A stretch of 64,000 nt of DNA from Nostoc paludosum FACHB-159 (lineage in GTDB: Bacteria; Cyanobacteriota; Cyanobacteriia; Cyanobacteriales; Nostocaceae), in NCBI RefSeq assembly GCF_014698835.1, contig NZ_JACJTU010000019.1:87196-151195 (forward strand), in the 5' to 3' direction. Under the pieces are notes generated by a model. It made no database searches. It was given only the letters and a program-made list of their open reading frames with translations, and was not told the origin of the DNA. Of the stretch, positions 8,820-17,971 are shown in pieces. The position numbers were made by a program, and so were the translations under genes. Numbering within the stretch: the stretch's first letter is position 1; every line of letters starts with the position of its first letter.

Positions 8820-8960
8820 GTATGGGGCATTGGGCATTGGGCATTGGGCATTGGCTGTGCTTAGTTAGGAGTTATTATTCTCCCCTGTGCCCCCTGCCTC
8901 CCCTGCTCCCCCATCTCCTCATCTCCCCCACTCCCCACTTCCCTACTCCCTTCCCAATTC
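8820..8960. repeat. Heptamer repeat (GGGCATT)n with C-rich arm, family A copy 1
   Basis: Tandem GGGCATT units (8822-8852) start just after the glyA stop. They are followed by a short core and then a long C/T-rich arm of CTCCCC-type units that ends at the cinA start. Six other copies of this layout occur in the window. It matches the heptanucleotide repeat class (STRR) known from heterocystous cyanobacteria. Confidence 0.8.
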
Positions 8961-8961
8961 A

Positions 8962-10212
8962 ATGAGTGCAGAAATTATTTGTGTTGGTACAGAATTGCTA
9001 CTAGGAGATATCCTCAATGGCAATGCTCAATTTTTGGCGCAACAATTAGCCCAGTTAGGTATTCCCCATTACTATCAAACCGTGGTTGGTGATAATCCAG
9101 AACGGTTGAAGCAAGTTATAGAAATTGCTATTTCCAGGGCGCAAATTCTCATTTTCACTGGTGGTCTTGGCCCCACCCCGGACGATCTCACTTGTGAAAC
9201 CATTGCCGATTTTTTTCAAGCCCCCTTGGTAGAACACCCAGAAATCATCGAAGACATAACCCAGAAATTTGCCCAACGGGGTCGGGTGATGTCACCAAGT
9301 AACCGCAAGCAGGCTTTAATTCCCCAAGGTGCGGAAATTCTACCCAACCCCACTGGAACTGCACCCGGTATCATTTGGCAACCCCGTCCGGAAATCACGA
9401 TTTTTACCTTTCCTGGCGTTCCGAGCGAAATGCACCCAATGTGGAAAGAAACAGCCGTTCCTTTTCTCAAAAGTCAAGGTTGGGGTAAGGAAATTATTTA
9501 CAGCCGCAGTTTAAAGTTTTGGGGTATTGGCGAATCTGCTTTGGCGGAAAAGGTTGCTTCTTATTTAAAATTGCCAAACCCCACCGTAGCCCCTTATGCA
9601 GGCAAAGGGGAAGTCAGGTTGCGAGTTTCTGCAAAAGCAAATTCAGAAACAGCAGCAGAAGCTTTGATTGCACCTGTTGAAAAACAAATTAAAGAAATCG
9701 CTGGGCTGGATTTTTACGGTATCAATGATGATACCCCTGCTTCCGTTGTCGGTGAGTTGTTGCGTGCGTCGCGAGAAACGCTTTCGGTGGCAGAATCTTG
9801 CACTGGTGGTGGACTAGGGCAAATGTTAACAGAGATTTCTGGAAGTTCTGATTACTTTTGGGGTGGAGTCATTTCTTATGACAATTCAGTGAAGGTTAGG
9901 CTGCTTGGAGTTAACCAGGAAGATTTAGATAAATTTGGTGCGGTAAGTGCTACTGTTGCAGAACAAATGGCAATTGGAGTCAAAACCCGGCTTTCTACAA
10001 CTTGGGGGTTGAGTATCACTGGTATTGCTGGGCCTACTGGGGGGACAGATACTAAACCAGTGGGTTTGGTTTATGTCGGTTTAGCTGGGCCAAAGGATGA
10101 AGTGGCAAGTTTTGAATATCATTTCGGTGCTGCACGAGGACGTTCTTTAATTCGCCATGTGAGTGCAAATGCAGCATTGGATAATTTGCGCCGGAGGTTA
10201 TTGACGAGGTAG
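8962..10212 (+). CDS. cinA: CinA-like protein (competence/damage-inducible; NMN deamidase domain)
   Basis: The N-terminal half is a molybdopterin-binding-like (MoCF) domain starting AEIICVGTELLLGDILN, with TGGLGPTPDDLT. The C-terminal half is the CinA/PncC domain with SVAESCTGGGLGQMLTE and SITGIAGPTGGT. The latter domain hydrolyses nicotinamide mononucleotide to nicotinate mononucleotide in characterised bacteria; the former acts on ADP-ribose in some homologues. The true start is taken as the ATG at 8962 (416 residues), because the 25 residues before it in the longer frame are a Pro/Ser-rich translation of the upstream repeat. Confidence 0.93.
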   Translation: MSAEIICVGTELLLGDILNGNAQFLAQQLAQLGIPHYYQTVVGDNPERLKQVIEIAISRAQILIFTGGLGPTPDDLTCETIADFFQAPLVEHPEIIEDITQKFAQRGRVMSPSNRKQALIPQGAEILPNPTGTAPGIIWQPRPEITIFTFPGVPSEMHPMWKETAVPFLKSQGWGKEIIYSRSLKFWGIGESALAEKVASYLKLPNPTVAPYAGKGEVRLRVSAKANSETAAEALIAPVEKQIKEIAGLDFYGINDDTPASVVGELLRASRETLSVAESCTGGGLGQMLTEISGSSDYFWGGVISYDNSVKVRLLGVNQEDLDKFGAVSATVAEQMAIGVKTRLSTTWGLSITGIAGPTGGTDTKPVGLVYVGLAGPKDEVASFEYHFGAARGRSLIRHVSANAALDNLRRRLLTR

Positions 10213-10323
10213 TAGATAATTTCTATTCATCATTTCTTTGCCTTCATTGTTGGGTGTAACTTGCGGCTCCAGGTTGCTACTTCGGCAAAGCCTAAACGAT
10301 GCAAAATAGTTTAATCATATAAT

Positions 10324-10938
10324 ATGAGCAAAATTCCCATTCTCCAACCAAATCAGTCATATACTTTCAGAAGCTATTTTGAGATGTCATTCGAGCCAGA
10401 AGACATACTGGCTGAATTTGGTTATTCTTTAAAACGTTCTTCACTGAATCTACAAAAGTCCAACATTGAATTAGATAGACTTACAAATCTCAAATCTAGA
10501 ATTGAGGAGAGTTTGCCATATATTAGTTTGACTAGTGAAGCAGCCCGCAGGGAGTTACTAATCGCACCAATTTTACTTGATGTTATTCACTACACCCGCG
10601 CTCAACTTAGAATTGAATATCCTTTAATTGTTACAGAACAATTAAAGGGTTCCCTGGACTATTATTTGCACGCAGAGCGTAAACTCTTAGTTGTAGAAGC
10701 CAAAAATGCTGATTTGGCGAGAGGTTTTACTCAGCTTGCTGTAGAATTGATTGCTATTGATGCGTGGACTGACTCTCAAGAGGCAAATTTACAGGGCGCT
10801 GTTTCTACAGGGGATATTTGGCAATTTGGGTTATTGAATCGAGAAGATAAACAAATAACTCAAGACCTAAATTTATATCGTGTCCCTGCTGATATAGAAG
10901 AGTTGCTGCGTATTTTAGTGGCGATACTAGGTTGCTGA
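10324..10938 (+). CDS. PD-(D/E)XK nuclease-like protein
   Basis: A 204-residue protein of unknown function. The middle carries the arrangement of a PD-(D/E)XK fold: Asp112 in GSLDYY, then a strand LLVVEAK with Glu125 and Lys127, followed by a helix with QLAVELIAID. This matches the D...ExK active site of restriction-like and Uma2-like proteins. The N-terminal about 70 residues contain a predicted coiled helix. It probably forms a two-gene unit with the HicB-like gene 20 bp downstream. Nuclease activity and target are inferred, and a role in defence or selfish maintenance is only one option. Confidence 0.6.
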   Translation: MSKIPILQPNQSYTFRSYFEMSFEPEDILAEFGYSLKRSSLNLQKSNIELDRLTNLKSRIEESLPYISLTSEAARRELLIAPILLDVIHYTRAQLRIEYPLIVTEQLKGSLDYYLHAERKLLVVEAKNADLARGFTQLAVELIAIDAWTDSQEANLQGAVSTGDIWQFGLLNREDKQITQDLNLYRVPADIEELLRILVAILGC

Positions 10939-10958
10939 GAAGATGGCAACTTTGAAGG

Positions 10959-11195
10959 ATGAAGAATGAAAAACTATCAAACTATCATATCAATATTTCC
11001 TACAGTGAAAAAGAGCAGGGTTATATTGCTGATATTCCTGATTTGAAATACTGTTCAGTATTTGATTTAACAGAAGAAGAAGCAATTAGTGAAATTTTGC
11101 AAGCAAAAGCAGCATGGTTAGATGCAGCTAAAATCGAAGGTAAACCAATTGTTGAACCGAGATATCGTCCTGCAATTTACCAGATAGTTTTATGA
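10959..11195 (+). CDS. HicB-like antitoxin-type protein (no HicA seen)
   Basis: A 78-residue protein with the HicB pattern: YHINISYSEKEQGYIADIPDL, then a helix EEEAISEILQAKAAWLDAAKIEG and a closing PRYRP. HicB proteins normally neutralise the RNase HicA and repress their own operon. Here no HicA-like ORF lies on either side. The gene directly upstream encodes a nuclease-like protein instead, so this may be a solitary HicB or a partner of that protein. The DNA-binding C-terminal domain of longer HicB proteins is absent. Confidence 0.75.
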   Translation: MKNEKLSNYHINISYSEKEQGYIADIPDLKYCSVFDLTEEEAISEILQAKAAWLDAAKIEGKPIVEPRYRPAIYQIVL

Positions 11196-11520
11196 TTAGT
11201 GTATGTGGTGCGATCGCACTTTTTAATGAAGTTGCGATCGCATCGCCTTTGGTAATAAATTTCAACAGCAATATTTAGCTTATTTGATTCGAGCTAAATC
11301 AGGTTTTAGCTTTATCATACTTAGTAGTGGTGAGAATCTTACCGATAACTTAGTTAAATTATTCCCAATCACTAGGTAAAAAGTAATATCTGATACATTT
11401 GTGTTCTAATCATCAGCCATCCTACGCTTACCTATCAGCACAATCAATCATGGGATCGCTTGCTCTATTGTTCACAATTTGTTACAAAAGTACAAAGAAC
11501 TTCTAGAGACTAAAAACCAC

Positions 11521-12315
11521 ATGTTCGGCGGACTTACTGGTCTACAAAATCCTAAGGGCACAGATTGGGGAGAGCAGATGCTCAACACGGTCGCTAGCCA
11601 AACGATTCGCCACTTGTTTACCCAAAGCGAGTCAGTAGAAGTCTTTGTGCGCTGCTATCCCTCCAGCAAACTGTTGCAAGGCAGCATTGATAGCTTCAAA
11701 ATGAGCGGTCGTGGCTTGGTAATCCGCAGGGATTTTGCGGTGGAGGAGATGTCATTTGAAACTGATGCGGTGGCTATTGACTTTGGCTCGGTTTTAAGCG
11801 GCAAACTTACTCTCAAGCAACCTACTCAAGCAGTCGCTCAAGTAATTTTATCAGAAGCGGGCATCAACCAAGCCTTCAATGCCGAATTAGTGAAAAAGCG
11901 CCTGCTTAACCTATCTGTACCATCGTTGACGGCATTATCTGGCGGTGAACCAGTTTCCTTTACGGAAGTCAGGGTACAGCTATTGCCTGGAAATCAGTTG
12001 CAGCTTGAAGCCAAAGCAGATTTAAATAATGGCGAACTTGTGCCTTTAAGTATGGTCGTAACTATAGGGATTGAAAGGCGGCGGCGAGTTTCCTTTAAAG
12101 ATCCGAAAATTGAGCTTGACCAAGTACCAGAAGCACAGCGGGAAATTTCCAAAACCTTGAGCGTGGCACTGGTGGAAATTTTAGATAATATGGTTGATTT
12201 GGATCGATTTGACCTTGATGGAGTAAAGATGCGACTCAACCGATTAGAAACTGAAGGTCAAAAATTAATTTTCAGTGGCTATGCTGAGATTGAGCGGATT
12301 CCACGTAACACTTAA
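11521..12315 (+). CDS. DUF2993 family protein (LmeA-like phospholipid-binding)
   Basis: A protein of about 264 residues, largely alternating beta strands, with the DUF2993 layout (GKLTLKQPTQAVAQVILSE, then FNAELVKKRL). Relatives include mycobacterial LmeA, a lipid-binding lipomannan elongation factor; in cyanobacteria the family is widespread and uncharacterised. The ATG at 11521 is chosen over the TTG at 11479 because the conserved part begins at FGGLTG. No signal peptide is evident, so it would act in the cytoplasm or at the inner face of a membrane. The function given is from the family only. Confidence 0.75.
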   Translation: MFGGLTGLQNPKGTDWGEQMLNTVASQTIRHLFTQSESVEVFVRCYPSSKLLQGSIDSFKMSGRGLVIRRDFAVEEMSFETDAVAIDFGSVLSGKLTLKQPTQAVAQVILSEAGINQAFNAELVKKRLLNLSVPSLTALSGGEPVSFTEVRVQLLPGNQLQLEAKADLNNGELVPLSMVVTIGIERRRRVSFKDPKIELDQVPEAQREISKTLSVALVEILDNMVDLDRFDLDGVKMRLNRLETEGQKLIFSGYAEIERIPRNT

Positions 12316-12849
12316 TTTCATCATTTAGATCCAAAAGTCCAAAATTCATATAGCAGAATTGAGAATTCAGAATTAAAAAAGACTAGGCCGAGGGCCTAGC
12401 TCTAATATTAAGTTCGCTTAATTACTTATAATTCAAAATTCTCCGCATCATCTCATTTCACCAGAATCCTGATGTATGGCAGGCAACAGTCTTACAAGTC
12501 TCTTAGTGTCGGGGTTTTACCCTCGGTTTATGTCCTACCTAGCTGGCAACTACTATATATGGACATATAGACTTCGCGTAAGGAACATTGCCGTGCCCCT
12601 ACCAAGGTATTTGTCTCATAATTAAAGTGAACTAGTGGCACACCCTCAGCCCACTTTGTAGTAAATGCTTTTAATCCAAAATTGATATGAGATAAAACTC
12701 AAAGTAAATCTTGTTGGATGTAAAAAATAATAGGGTCATAACAATGTTATGACCCTACTTAATAAAAAAAGCTAGAAATTTGAAATTCAATCTTGTGAAC
12801 TCAGAATTCTGAATTTTGCATTCTGAATTCTGGCTCCTAACAAAATCAT
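12316..12849. other. Convergent intergenic region with hairpins
   Basis: A gene-free stretch between two convergent genes. It holds a 7-bp perfect hairpin, CTAGGCC/GGCCTAG, at 12383-12399, with an A-run on its left that would be a T-run on the minus strand. A clear minus-strand terminator lies at 12725-12757. A 45-codon frame from the ATG at 12476 has no ribosome binding site and is not called. Confidence 0.5.
12725..12757 (-). terminator. Intrinsic terminator for the uxs-ugd operon
   Basis: An 11-bp perfect inverted repeat, AGGGTCATAAC/GTTATGACCCT (12732-12742 and 12746-12756), with a 3-base loop. Read on the minus strand it is followed by ATTATTTTTTA. It lies about 95 bp beyond the ugd stop codon. 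Confidence 0.85.
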
Positions 12850-14238
12850 CTATCTGCCAACGCCTACATATTGGAATCCAGCCCGCACCATTGCTTCAGG
12901 GTCGAGGAAGTTGCGACCATCAATGATTACGGGGTGAGCCATCAATTTTGCCATCTTCAGGTAATCGAGAGTGCTAAACTGTTTCCATTCGGTGACGAGT
13001 ACCAAAGCATCGCAACCGTCAGCTAGTCTTTCAGCATCGGTTTCTACTAACACACCAGAAAGACCATGACGCATACCTGTTTGGGAAACAATGGGGTCGT
13101 AGGCTTTGACTTTAGCTCCCAGTCGGTTGAGTTGTTCAATTAAGTTGAGCGCTGGAGCATCACGCATATCATCGGTATCAGGCTTAAAGGTGAGACCGAG
13201 TAGCCCAACAGTCTTACCTTTGAGGATTTTCAGGACTTGTTGCAGTTTTTCTAGAGCAATTAGACGTTGGCGTTCGTTGACGTTGACTGCGGCTTTGAGC
13301 AATTCAGCTTCATAGCCATAGTCGTCAGCAGTGTGAATGAGGGCGGAGACATCTTTCGGGAAGCAAGAACCACCCCAACCAATGCCAGCTTGTAAAAATT
13401 TGTTACCAATACGGGAGTCTAGACCAATTCCTTTGGCTACTTGGGTAACATCAGCACCAACGCGATCGCAAATGTTAGCAACTTCATTGATAAAACTAAT
13501 CTTAGTGGCCAAAAAGGCATTAGCGGCATATTTGATCATTTCCGCCGAACTGAGGTCTGTTGCCAGAATTGGTACTGGTGGTAAAGATGGATCGGCTGCG
13601 TACTTGCGTTCTACAATTGGGGCATACAGTTGTTGCATTAAAGCTACTGCCCTTTGACTGTTGCCTCCTAGTACAATGCGATCGGGGTTGAAGGTGTCGT
13701 AAACTGCTGAACCTTCGCGCAAAAATTCTGGATTGCTGACTACATCAAACTCGGCTACAAACTCAGGTAATTTCTCTTCAGATACGCCACCTGCGGCTAC
13801 CAAACTTTTCTGGCGTTCAGCGATACCATCTAGAACAATCATCCGCACCCAGTCACCTGAACCAATGGGTACTGTTGATTTATTCACAATTACTTTATAA
13901 CCATTGTTGAGGTTTGCCCCAATACCACGGGCTACGGCTTCAACGTAACGAGTATCACTCTCACCAGTTGGTAAAGGTGGTGTTCCTACGGCAATAAACA
14001 GAATTTCTCCGTGGGCAACTCCCGCAGCTAGGTCACTTGTGAAATGAATTTTTTCTGTTTGAATGGCAGACTGCATGATTTCTGAGAGTCCCGGTTCAAA
14101 AATCGGAGACTGTCCAGATTTCATTAATTTGACTTTTTCTTCGTTGTTGTCTACGCAAATGACATCATGCCCAATATGAGCTAAGCAAGCACCTGTAACT
14201 AAACCGACGTAACCAGTACCAATTACGCAAACACGCAT
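12850..14238 (-). CDS. ugd: UDP-glucose 6-dehydrogenase
   Basis: Oxidises UDP-glucose to UDP-glucuronate in two NAD-dependent steps, supplying acidic sugars for polysaccharide. The N-terminal Rossmann motif is GTGYVG (residues 7-12) and the catalytic cysteine, about residue 292, is in GGSCFPKD. The SDTRYVE and FLREGSAVYDTFNPDRIVLG blocks are also canonical. Length 462 fits class II enzymes. The ATG at 14238 is selected because GAGGAG sits just upstream; the longer frame would begin at a TTG two codons earlier. It follows the UDP-glucuronate decarboxylase gene by 148 bp on the same strand, so the two consecutive enzymes probably share a transcript. Confidence 0.96.
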   Translation of the reverse strand: MRVCVIGTGYVGLVTGACLAHIGHDVICVDNNEEKVKLMKSGQSPIFEPGLSEIMQSAIQTEKIHFTSDLAAGVAHGEILFIAVGTPPLPTGESDTRYVEAVARGIGANLNNGYKVIVNKSTVPIGSGDWVRMIVLDGIAERQKSLVAAGGVSEEKLPEFVAEFDVVSNPEFLREGSAVYDTFNPDRIVLGGNSQRAVALMQQLYAPIVERKYAADPSLPPVPILATDLSSAEMIKYAANAFLATKISFINEVANICDRVGADVTQVAKGIGLDSRIGNKFLQAGIGWGGSCFPKDVSALIHTADDYGYEAELLKAAVNVNERQRLIALEKLQQVLKILKGKTVGLLGLTFKPDTDDMRDAPALNLIEQLNRLGAKVKAYDPIVSQTGMRHGLSGVLVETDAERLADGCDALVLVTEWKQFSTLDYLKMAKLMAHPVIIDGRNFLDPEAMVRAGFQYVGVGR

Positions 14239-14386
14239 TTTCAACTCCTCGCTTGATTGAGCGTTAGTTTAAAAAAAGAAATAGTCAATATGACACTTAT
14301 ACACCGAGAGGAAACACAGCCACTAAAGTACCGGCTACCAAATAAGATGAGCTTGCACGAAAGTTGAGAGCAGGGCTAAGCACTGC

Positions 14387-15337
14387 TCAAGAGGCTGAAT
14401 TTTTGGCATCGCTGTTCATGCGATCGCGGAAATCTTCTATTGTTAGTTTTAACCCCTCTTGCAAAGGAATGGTAGGTTCCCAATTTAACCAAGTTTTGGC
14501 CTTTGTAATATCGGGTTGGCGACGCCGGGGATCGTCCGAAGGTAGTGGCTCGAATCTAATCTGTGCATCTGGGTTAATCATGTTTTGCACAGCTTGTGCC
14601 AATTGTAAAATTGTATACTCACCAGGATTACCCAGATTCACTGGCCCGATGTAATCGCCATTCATTAGGCGAATAAATCCATCTACCAAATCGGAAACGT
14701 AGCAGAAACTCCGGGTTTGCGAACCATCTCCGTAAACCGTCAAAGGATTACCCCGCAAGGCTTGAACTATGAAGTTACTCACTACCCGACCATCATTTTC
14801 TAACATTCTCGGCCCATATGTATTGAAGATCCGAGCAACTCGAATATCAACTTTATTTTGCCTGTAATAATCAAATGCCAGAGTTTCAGCGATTCTTTTG
14901 CCTTCGTCGTAGCACGAACGTATACCAATGGGATTAACGCTACCCCTGTACTCTTCAGTTTGGGGATGAACTTCTGGGTCACCGTATACTTCGCTAGTTG
15001 AAGCCAAGAAAAACCTAGCTTTCACGCGCTTGGCCAGCCCCAACATATTCAGTGTTCCCATCACGTTAGTTTTAACGGTTTTGACTGGGTTGTATTGATA
15101 ATGTACGGGAGAAGCAGGACAAGCTAAATGATAGATTTGATCCACTTCTAATCGAATTGGTTCGGTAATATCGTGGCGGATTAATTCAAAGTACGGATGA
15201 CCTAACCATTTAAGAATGTTACGTTTATGACCTGTGTAAAAATTATCCAAGCATATTATTTCATGCCCTTCGTTCATTAGTCGGTCGATGAGATGGGAAC
15301 CAATAAACCCAGCACCGCCCGTCACCAAAATTCTCAT
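14387..15337 (-). CDS. uxs: UDP-glucuronate decarboxylase (UDP-xylose synthase type)
   Basis: An extended short-chain dehydrogenase that turns UDP-glucuronate into UDP-xylose. The NAD-binding GGAGFIG is at residues 7-13. The catalytic Tyr143 and Lys147 lie in SCYDEGK, with the Ser/Thr block LASTSEVYGDP upstream. The sequences LACPASPVHYQ and FNTYGPRM are typical of UDP-xylose synthases rather than of UDP-glucose epimerases. Its neighbour ugd makes its substrate, which strongly supports the assignment. Its product would feed xylose-containing exopolysaccharide or lipid-linked glycans. Confidence 0.93.
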   Translation of the reverse strand: MRILVTGGAGFIGSHLIDRLMNEGHEIICLDNFYTGHKRNILKWLGHPYFELIRHDITEPIRLEVDQIYHLACPASPVHYQYNPVKTVKTNVMGTLNMLGLAKRVKARFFLASTSEVYGDPEVHPQTEEYRGSVNPIGIRSCYDEGKRIAETLAFDYYRQNKVDIRVARIFNTYGPRMLENDGRVVSNFIVQALRGNPLTVYGDGSQTRSFCYVSDLVDGFIRLMNGDYIGPVNLGNPGEYTILQLAQAVQNMINPDAQIRFEPLPSDDPRRRQPDITKAKTWLNWEPTIPLQEGLKLTIEDFRDRMNSDAKNSAS

Positions 15338-15683
15338 AGTTTCCCAGTTACTTACAAATATTTTCAGTAGCTATCGCACTTATCTTTTAGGTTACCCAGC
15401 TTGGGCACAAAAATACAGAACTAAAAATGAACAACACTTAATCCAAAACTGTTTAAGGTTGTAGTTTTGTTATGTTTTTACCTGCTTTGTTAACAATTTA
15501 ACTAGCAAAATAACAAACATTGTCTAAAGATTGTCAGTCTTTTACCTAAAGTTCATCAAATCTTCAACAATATAAAGTGTTTTTACTGTAAACATTAGAG
15601 GTAATTCATTTGTTGTCAATATTTTTTTTAATACGATGCCTCCCGCAGGCTAGGCTAACGCAGCCCAAATCTATCGAACTATA
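15338..15683. other. Intergenic region upstream of uxs
   Basis: About 345 bp of AT-rich DNA between the antiporter 3' end and the uxs start. It should hold the uxs-ugd promoter. Near 15636-15666 lies a GC-rich patch, CCCGCAGGCTAGGCTAACGC, of a type scattered in Nostoc-like genomes; a related string occurs near 33648-33690. No gene was found. Confidence 0.4.
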
Positions 15684-17825
15684 TCATACAGCAGATGTGA
15701 TGTTATTAGCTGTATTACAAATAACTATATTTGTTTGAGTGCGTTGTGGTTCTCCAAGCATGACAATGGAACAGGTGAGTTGTCTGGCTAACTCTGTGGT
15801 GACATCGCTAATGGCTAACCCACCGGGACTAGTGCGATTGCGTATAAAAGGTAAAACAACTAAATCGTATAACCGTGCTGCTTGCAAAATTGCTTGAGCT
15901 ACATTTTCATGAGCGATAATTTGAATTTCTGGGGTATTGGGCAGAGCTAATTTAGATACTAAGAGTGAGAGGTGCGATCGCCTCCAAGCAATTTTACTAG
16001 AACTAGTGCGGCGATCGCACACATTCAGCACAGTAATGTGACTTTGATTTGCTTGTGCCAACATTTGGGCAAATTGTACGGGCTGCAATATCGGTGCTGT
16101 TAAATTTTCTATTGGCACTAGGATACGCTGAATTTTTTTTGGTGATTCCACTAAACGTGTTACTGCTACAGGACAATGTGCTGCCCAAAGCACGCCATCA
16201 ACAACATTTCCAAATAATAATGCTCGCAACCCAGTACGTTTACCCCAACCCATAACAATTAAACTAGCTTTTTGTTCGCGGGCAGCTCTGCTAATTCCTT
16301 GAGCAAAAGCATCATCAATTCGTAGCACTGGTTCTGCGGCTACACCTAATACTCGACTTTGGGCGGTGGCTTTTGTTAATAAGCGCTCACTGCGTTCTAG
16401 AGTAGCTTCTAACTGGGGTGCATCCATGTGAGCAGCAGCATTGGCGATCGCTAGCGGTACAATTTTACCCTTTGACTGACGCGCTAATAACGCTGCCATC
16501 TCAATCAAATACTGCTGCGTCTGAGGATTATAGACAGGTACGACTATATTCAAAGCACCGTCTGTTTCTGGTGCATCGCCATCGGGTAGATTTGTTGGTG
16601 GTGGATCTACGGCTGCTGGCGAGGAGGTCAAACCAACGGCTATTCGACTGGTGATAAAGGGCCCCAAGGTTGAGGTCACGACCATTAAAATAATAATGCT
16701 GTGTAATATTTCTGATGAAAGTAATCCAGCCCGATGTCCTACTAAAGTTGCGGCTAAAGTTGTACCAACCTGGGGAATTGATAACGACCACATTGTCAGT
16801 ATTTCTTGCCAGTTATAGCGGTAAACTAGTTTTGTCAACAAAGCTGCGATCAATTTACTGGCAATCAAACAGACTATAATTAACAGCGTTAACTTGATGG
16901 CGTTCAGGTTATTTAGATAGGTAGGTAAATCGATTAATAAACCAAGGTCAACAAAGAAAATCGGAATGAATAATACACTGCCAATAAATACCACCTTTTC
17001 TTTGACTGGGCCTTCACCTACAGCTTCATTTACTGCCAAACCCACTAAAAAAGCACCAACAATTTTGTCTACTTCAATTAATTGAGCGCCCACAGCAGCA
17101 AGAAACACAGAAAGCAACACAAACAAAAATTTGTTTCCTTCATCGTCTCCTGAACGGCGAAAAAACTCTTTACCTGCCCAGTCAAATCCTGCAACAACGG
17201 CAACAGAATAAATCGTTAACCAACCCGACAAAGTGAGTAGTTGAGCTAAGCTAAATACCTGATTACGACCCACAGCTACACAAACACCCAATATTAGTAT
17301 TGCACCAATATCTGTAAAAATAGTGGCTCCAATAGTGACAGTAACCGCTTCATTATTTACTACTCCCAAACGAGTGATTATGGGATATGCCAAAAGGGTG
17401 TAGGAAGCGAATAAAGAGCCTATTAAAATTGCAGTAGTCCAGCTATAGCCTAAAATCAGACCTACTAAGGTTCCCATAAGTAGCGGCACACTGAAAGTCA
17501 AGCTAGCAAATCCAAAGGCGCGACTTTTCCTTTTGCGGAACTTTTCTAGATCGACTTCTAGCCCTGCGACAAATAGCAAGTATATTAACCCAATATCTGA
17601 TAGTAGGTTAATCATCGGTGAGTTGGATTGAAATAGATGCCAGCCCGAAGGGCCAAGTACTAGTCCAGAGAAAACCAAACCCACTAATCCTGGTAATCTT
17701 AGTCGCTCAAACATAATAGGTATAACTAAGATGACCACGAGCAAAATAGCAAAGGAAACAATTGGTTCCTTGCTAAGAACTTGGGAAGTTGGTTCCAGAG
17801 CAAGAACTTGTGATATGAGTTCCAT
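15684..17825 (-). CDS. CPA2-family Na+/H+ (or K+/H+) antiporter with C-terminal Usp domains
   Basis: A 713-residue protein. Residues about 20-410 contain 11-13 hydrophobic segments with family motifs such as GLIYLLFVAGLEVD and AFLVGLAVNEAV, the KefB/NapA-like exchanger core. Residues about 430-700 are cytoplasmic and hold two universal-stress-protein units; the first includes SLIVMGWGKRTGLRALLFGNVVDGVL, split here as SLIVMGWGKRTG and LFGNVVDGVL. Such fusions are common in cyanobacteria, where the Usp part is thought to bind nucleotide and tune transport. The transported cation cannot be told from sequence. It is transcribed alone; the next gene upstream on the same strand ends 147 bp away. 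Confidence 0.9.
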   Translation of the reverse strand: MELISQVLALEPTSQVLSKEPIVSFAILLVVILVIPIMFERLRLPGLVGLVFSGLVLGPSGWHLFQSNSPMINLLSDIGLIYLLFVAGLEVDLEKFRKRKSRAFGFASLTFSVPLLMGTLVGLILGYSWTTAILIGSLFASYTLLAYPIITRLGVVNNEAVTVTIGATIFTDIGAILILGVCVAVGRNQVFSLAQLLTLSGWLTIYSVAVVAGFDWAGKEFFRRSGDDEGNKFLFVLLSVFLAAVGAQLIEVDKIVGAFLVGLAVNEAVGEGPVKEKVVFIGSVLFIPIFFVDLGLLIDLPTYLNNLNAIKLTLLIIVCLIASKLIAALLTKLVYRYNWQEILTMWSLSIPQVGTTLAATLVGHRAGLLSSEILHSIIILMVVTSTLGPFITSRIAVGLTSSPAAVDPPPTNLPDGDAPETDGALNIVVPVYNPQTQQYLIEMAALLARQSKGKIVPLAIANAAAHMDAPQLEATLERSERLLTKATAQSRVLGVAAEPVLRIDDAFAQGISRAAREQKASLIVMGWGKRTGLRALLFGNVVDGVLWAAHCPVAVTRLVESPKKIQRILVPIENLTAPILQPVQFAQMLAQANQSHITVLNVCDRRTSSSKIAWRRSHLSLLVSKLALPNTPEIQIIAHENVAQAILQAARLYDLVVLPFIRNRTSPGGLAISDVTTELARQLTCSIVMLGEPQRTQTNIVICNTANNITSAV

Positions 17826-17971
17826 AGGTAGGAATTGATGAGGCTATGGTAAAACTGCGATCGCCTTGAAGACGAGCGCTCGATTGATATAAATGGATGT
17901 AGGAGCCGCCTGACGAAAAATCAAAAATCTTAACTTACACTAAACTAGACAATTGTCTAAGAACTAACTAC

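Noticed and set aside
11230..11379. Open stretch of about 49 codons after the HicB-like gene that reads like a gene fragment
   Set aside because: It has no start codon or binding site and I recognise no family. It could be a gene remnant, but the evidence is too weak to call a pseudogene.
12476..12625. 45-codon frame between DUF2993 and ugd
   Set aside because: It has no ribosome binding site and lies across a hairpin-rich convergent gap. The product shows no recognisable pattern.
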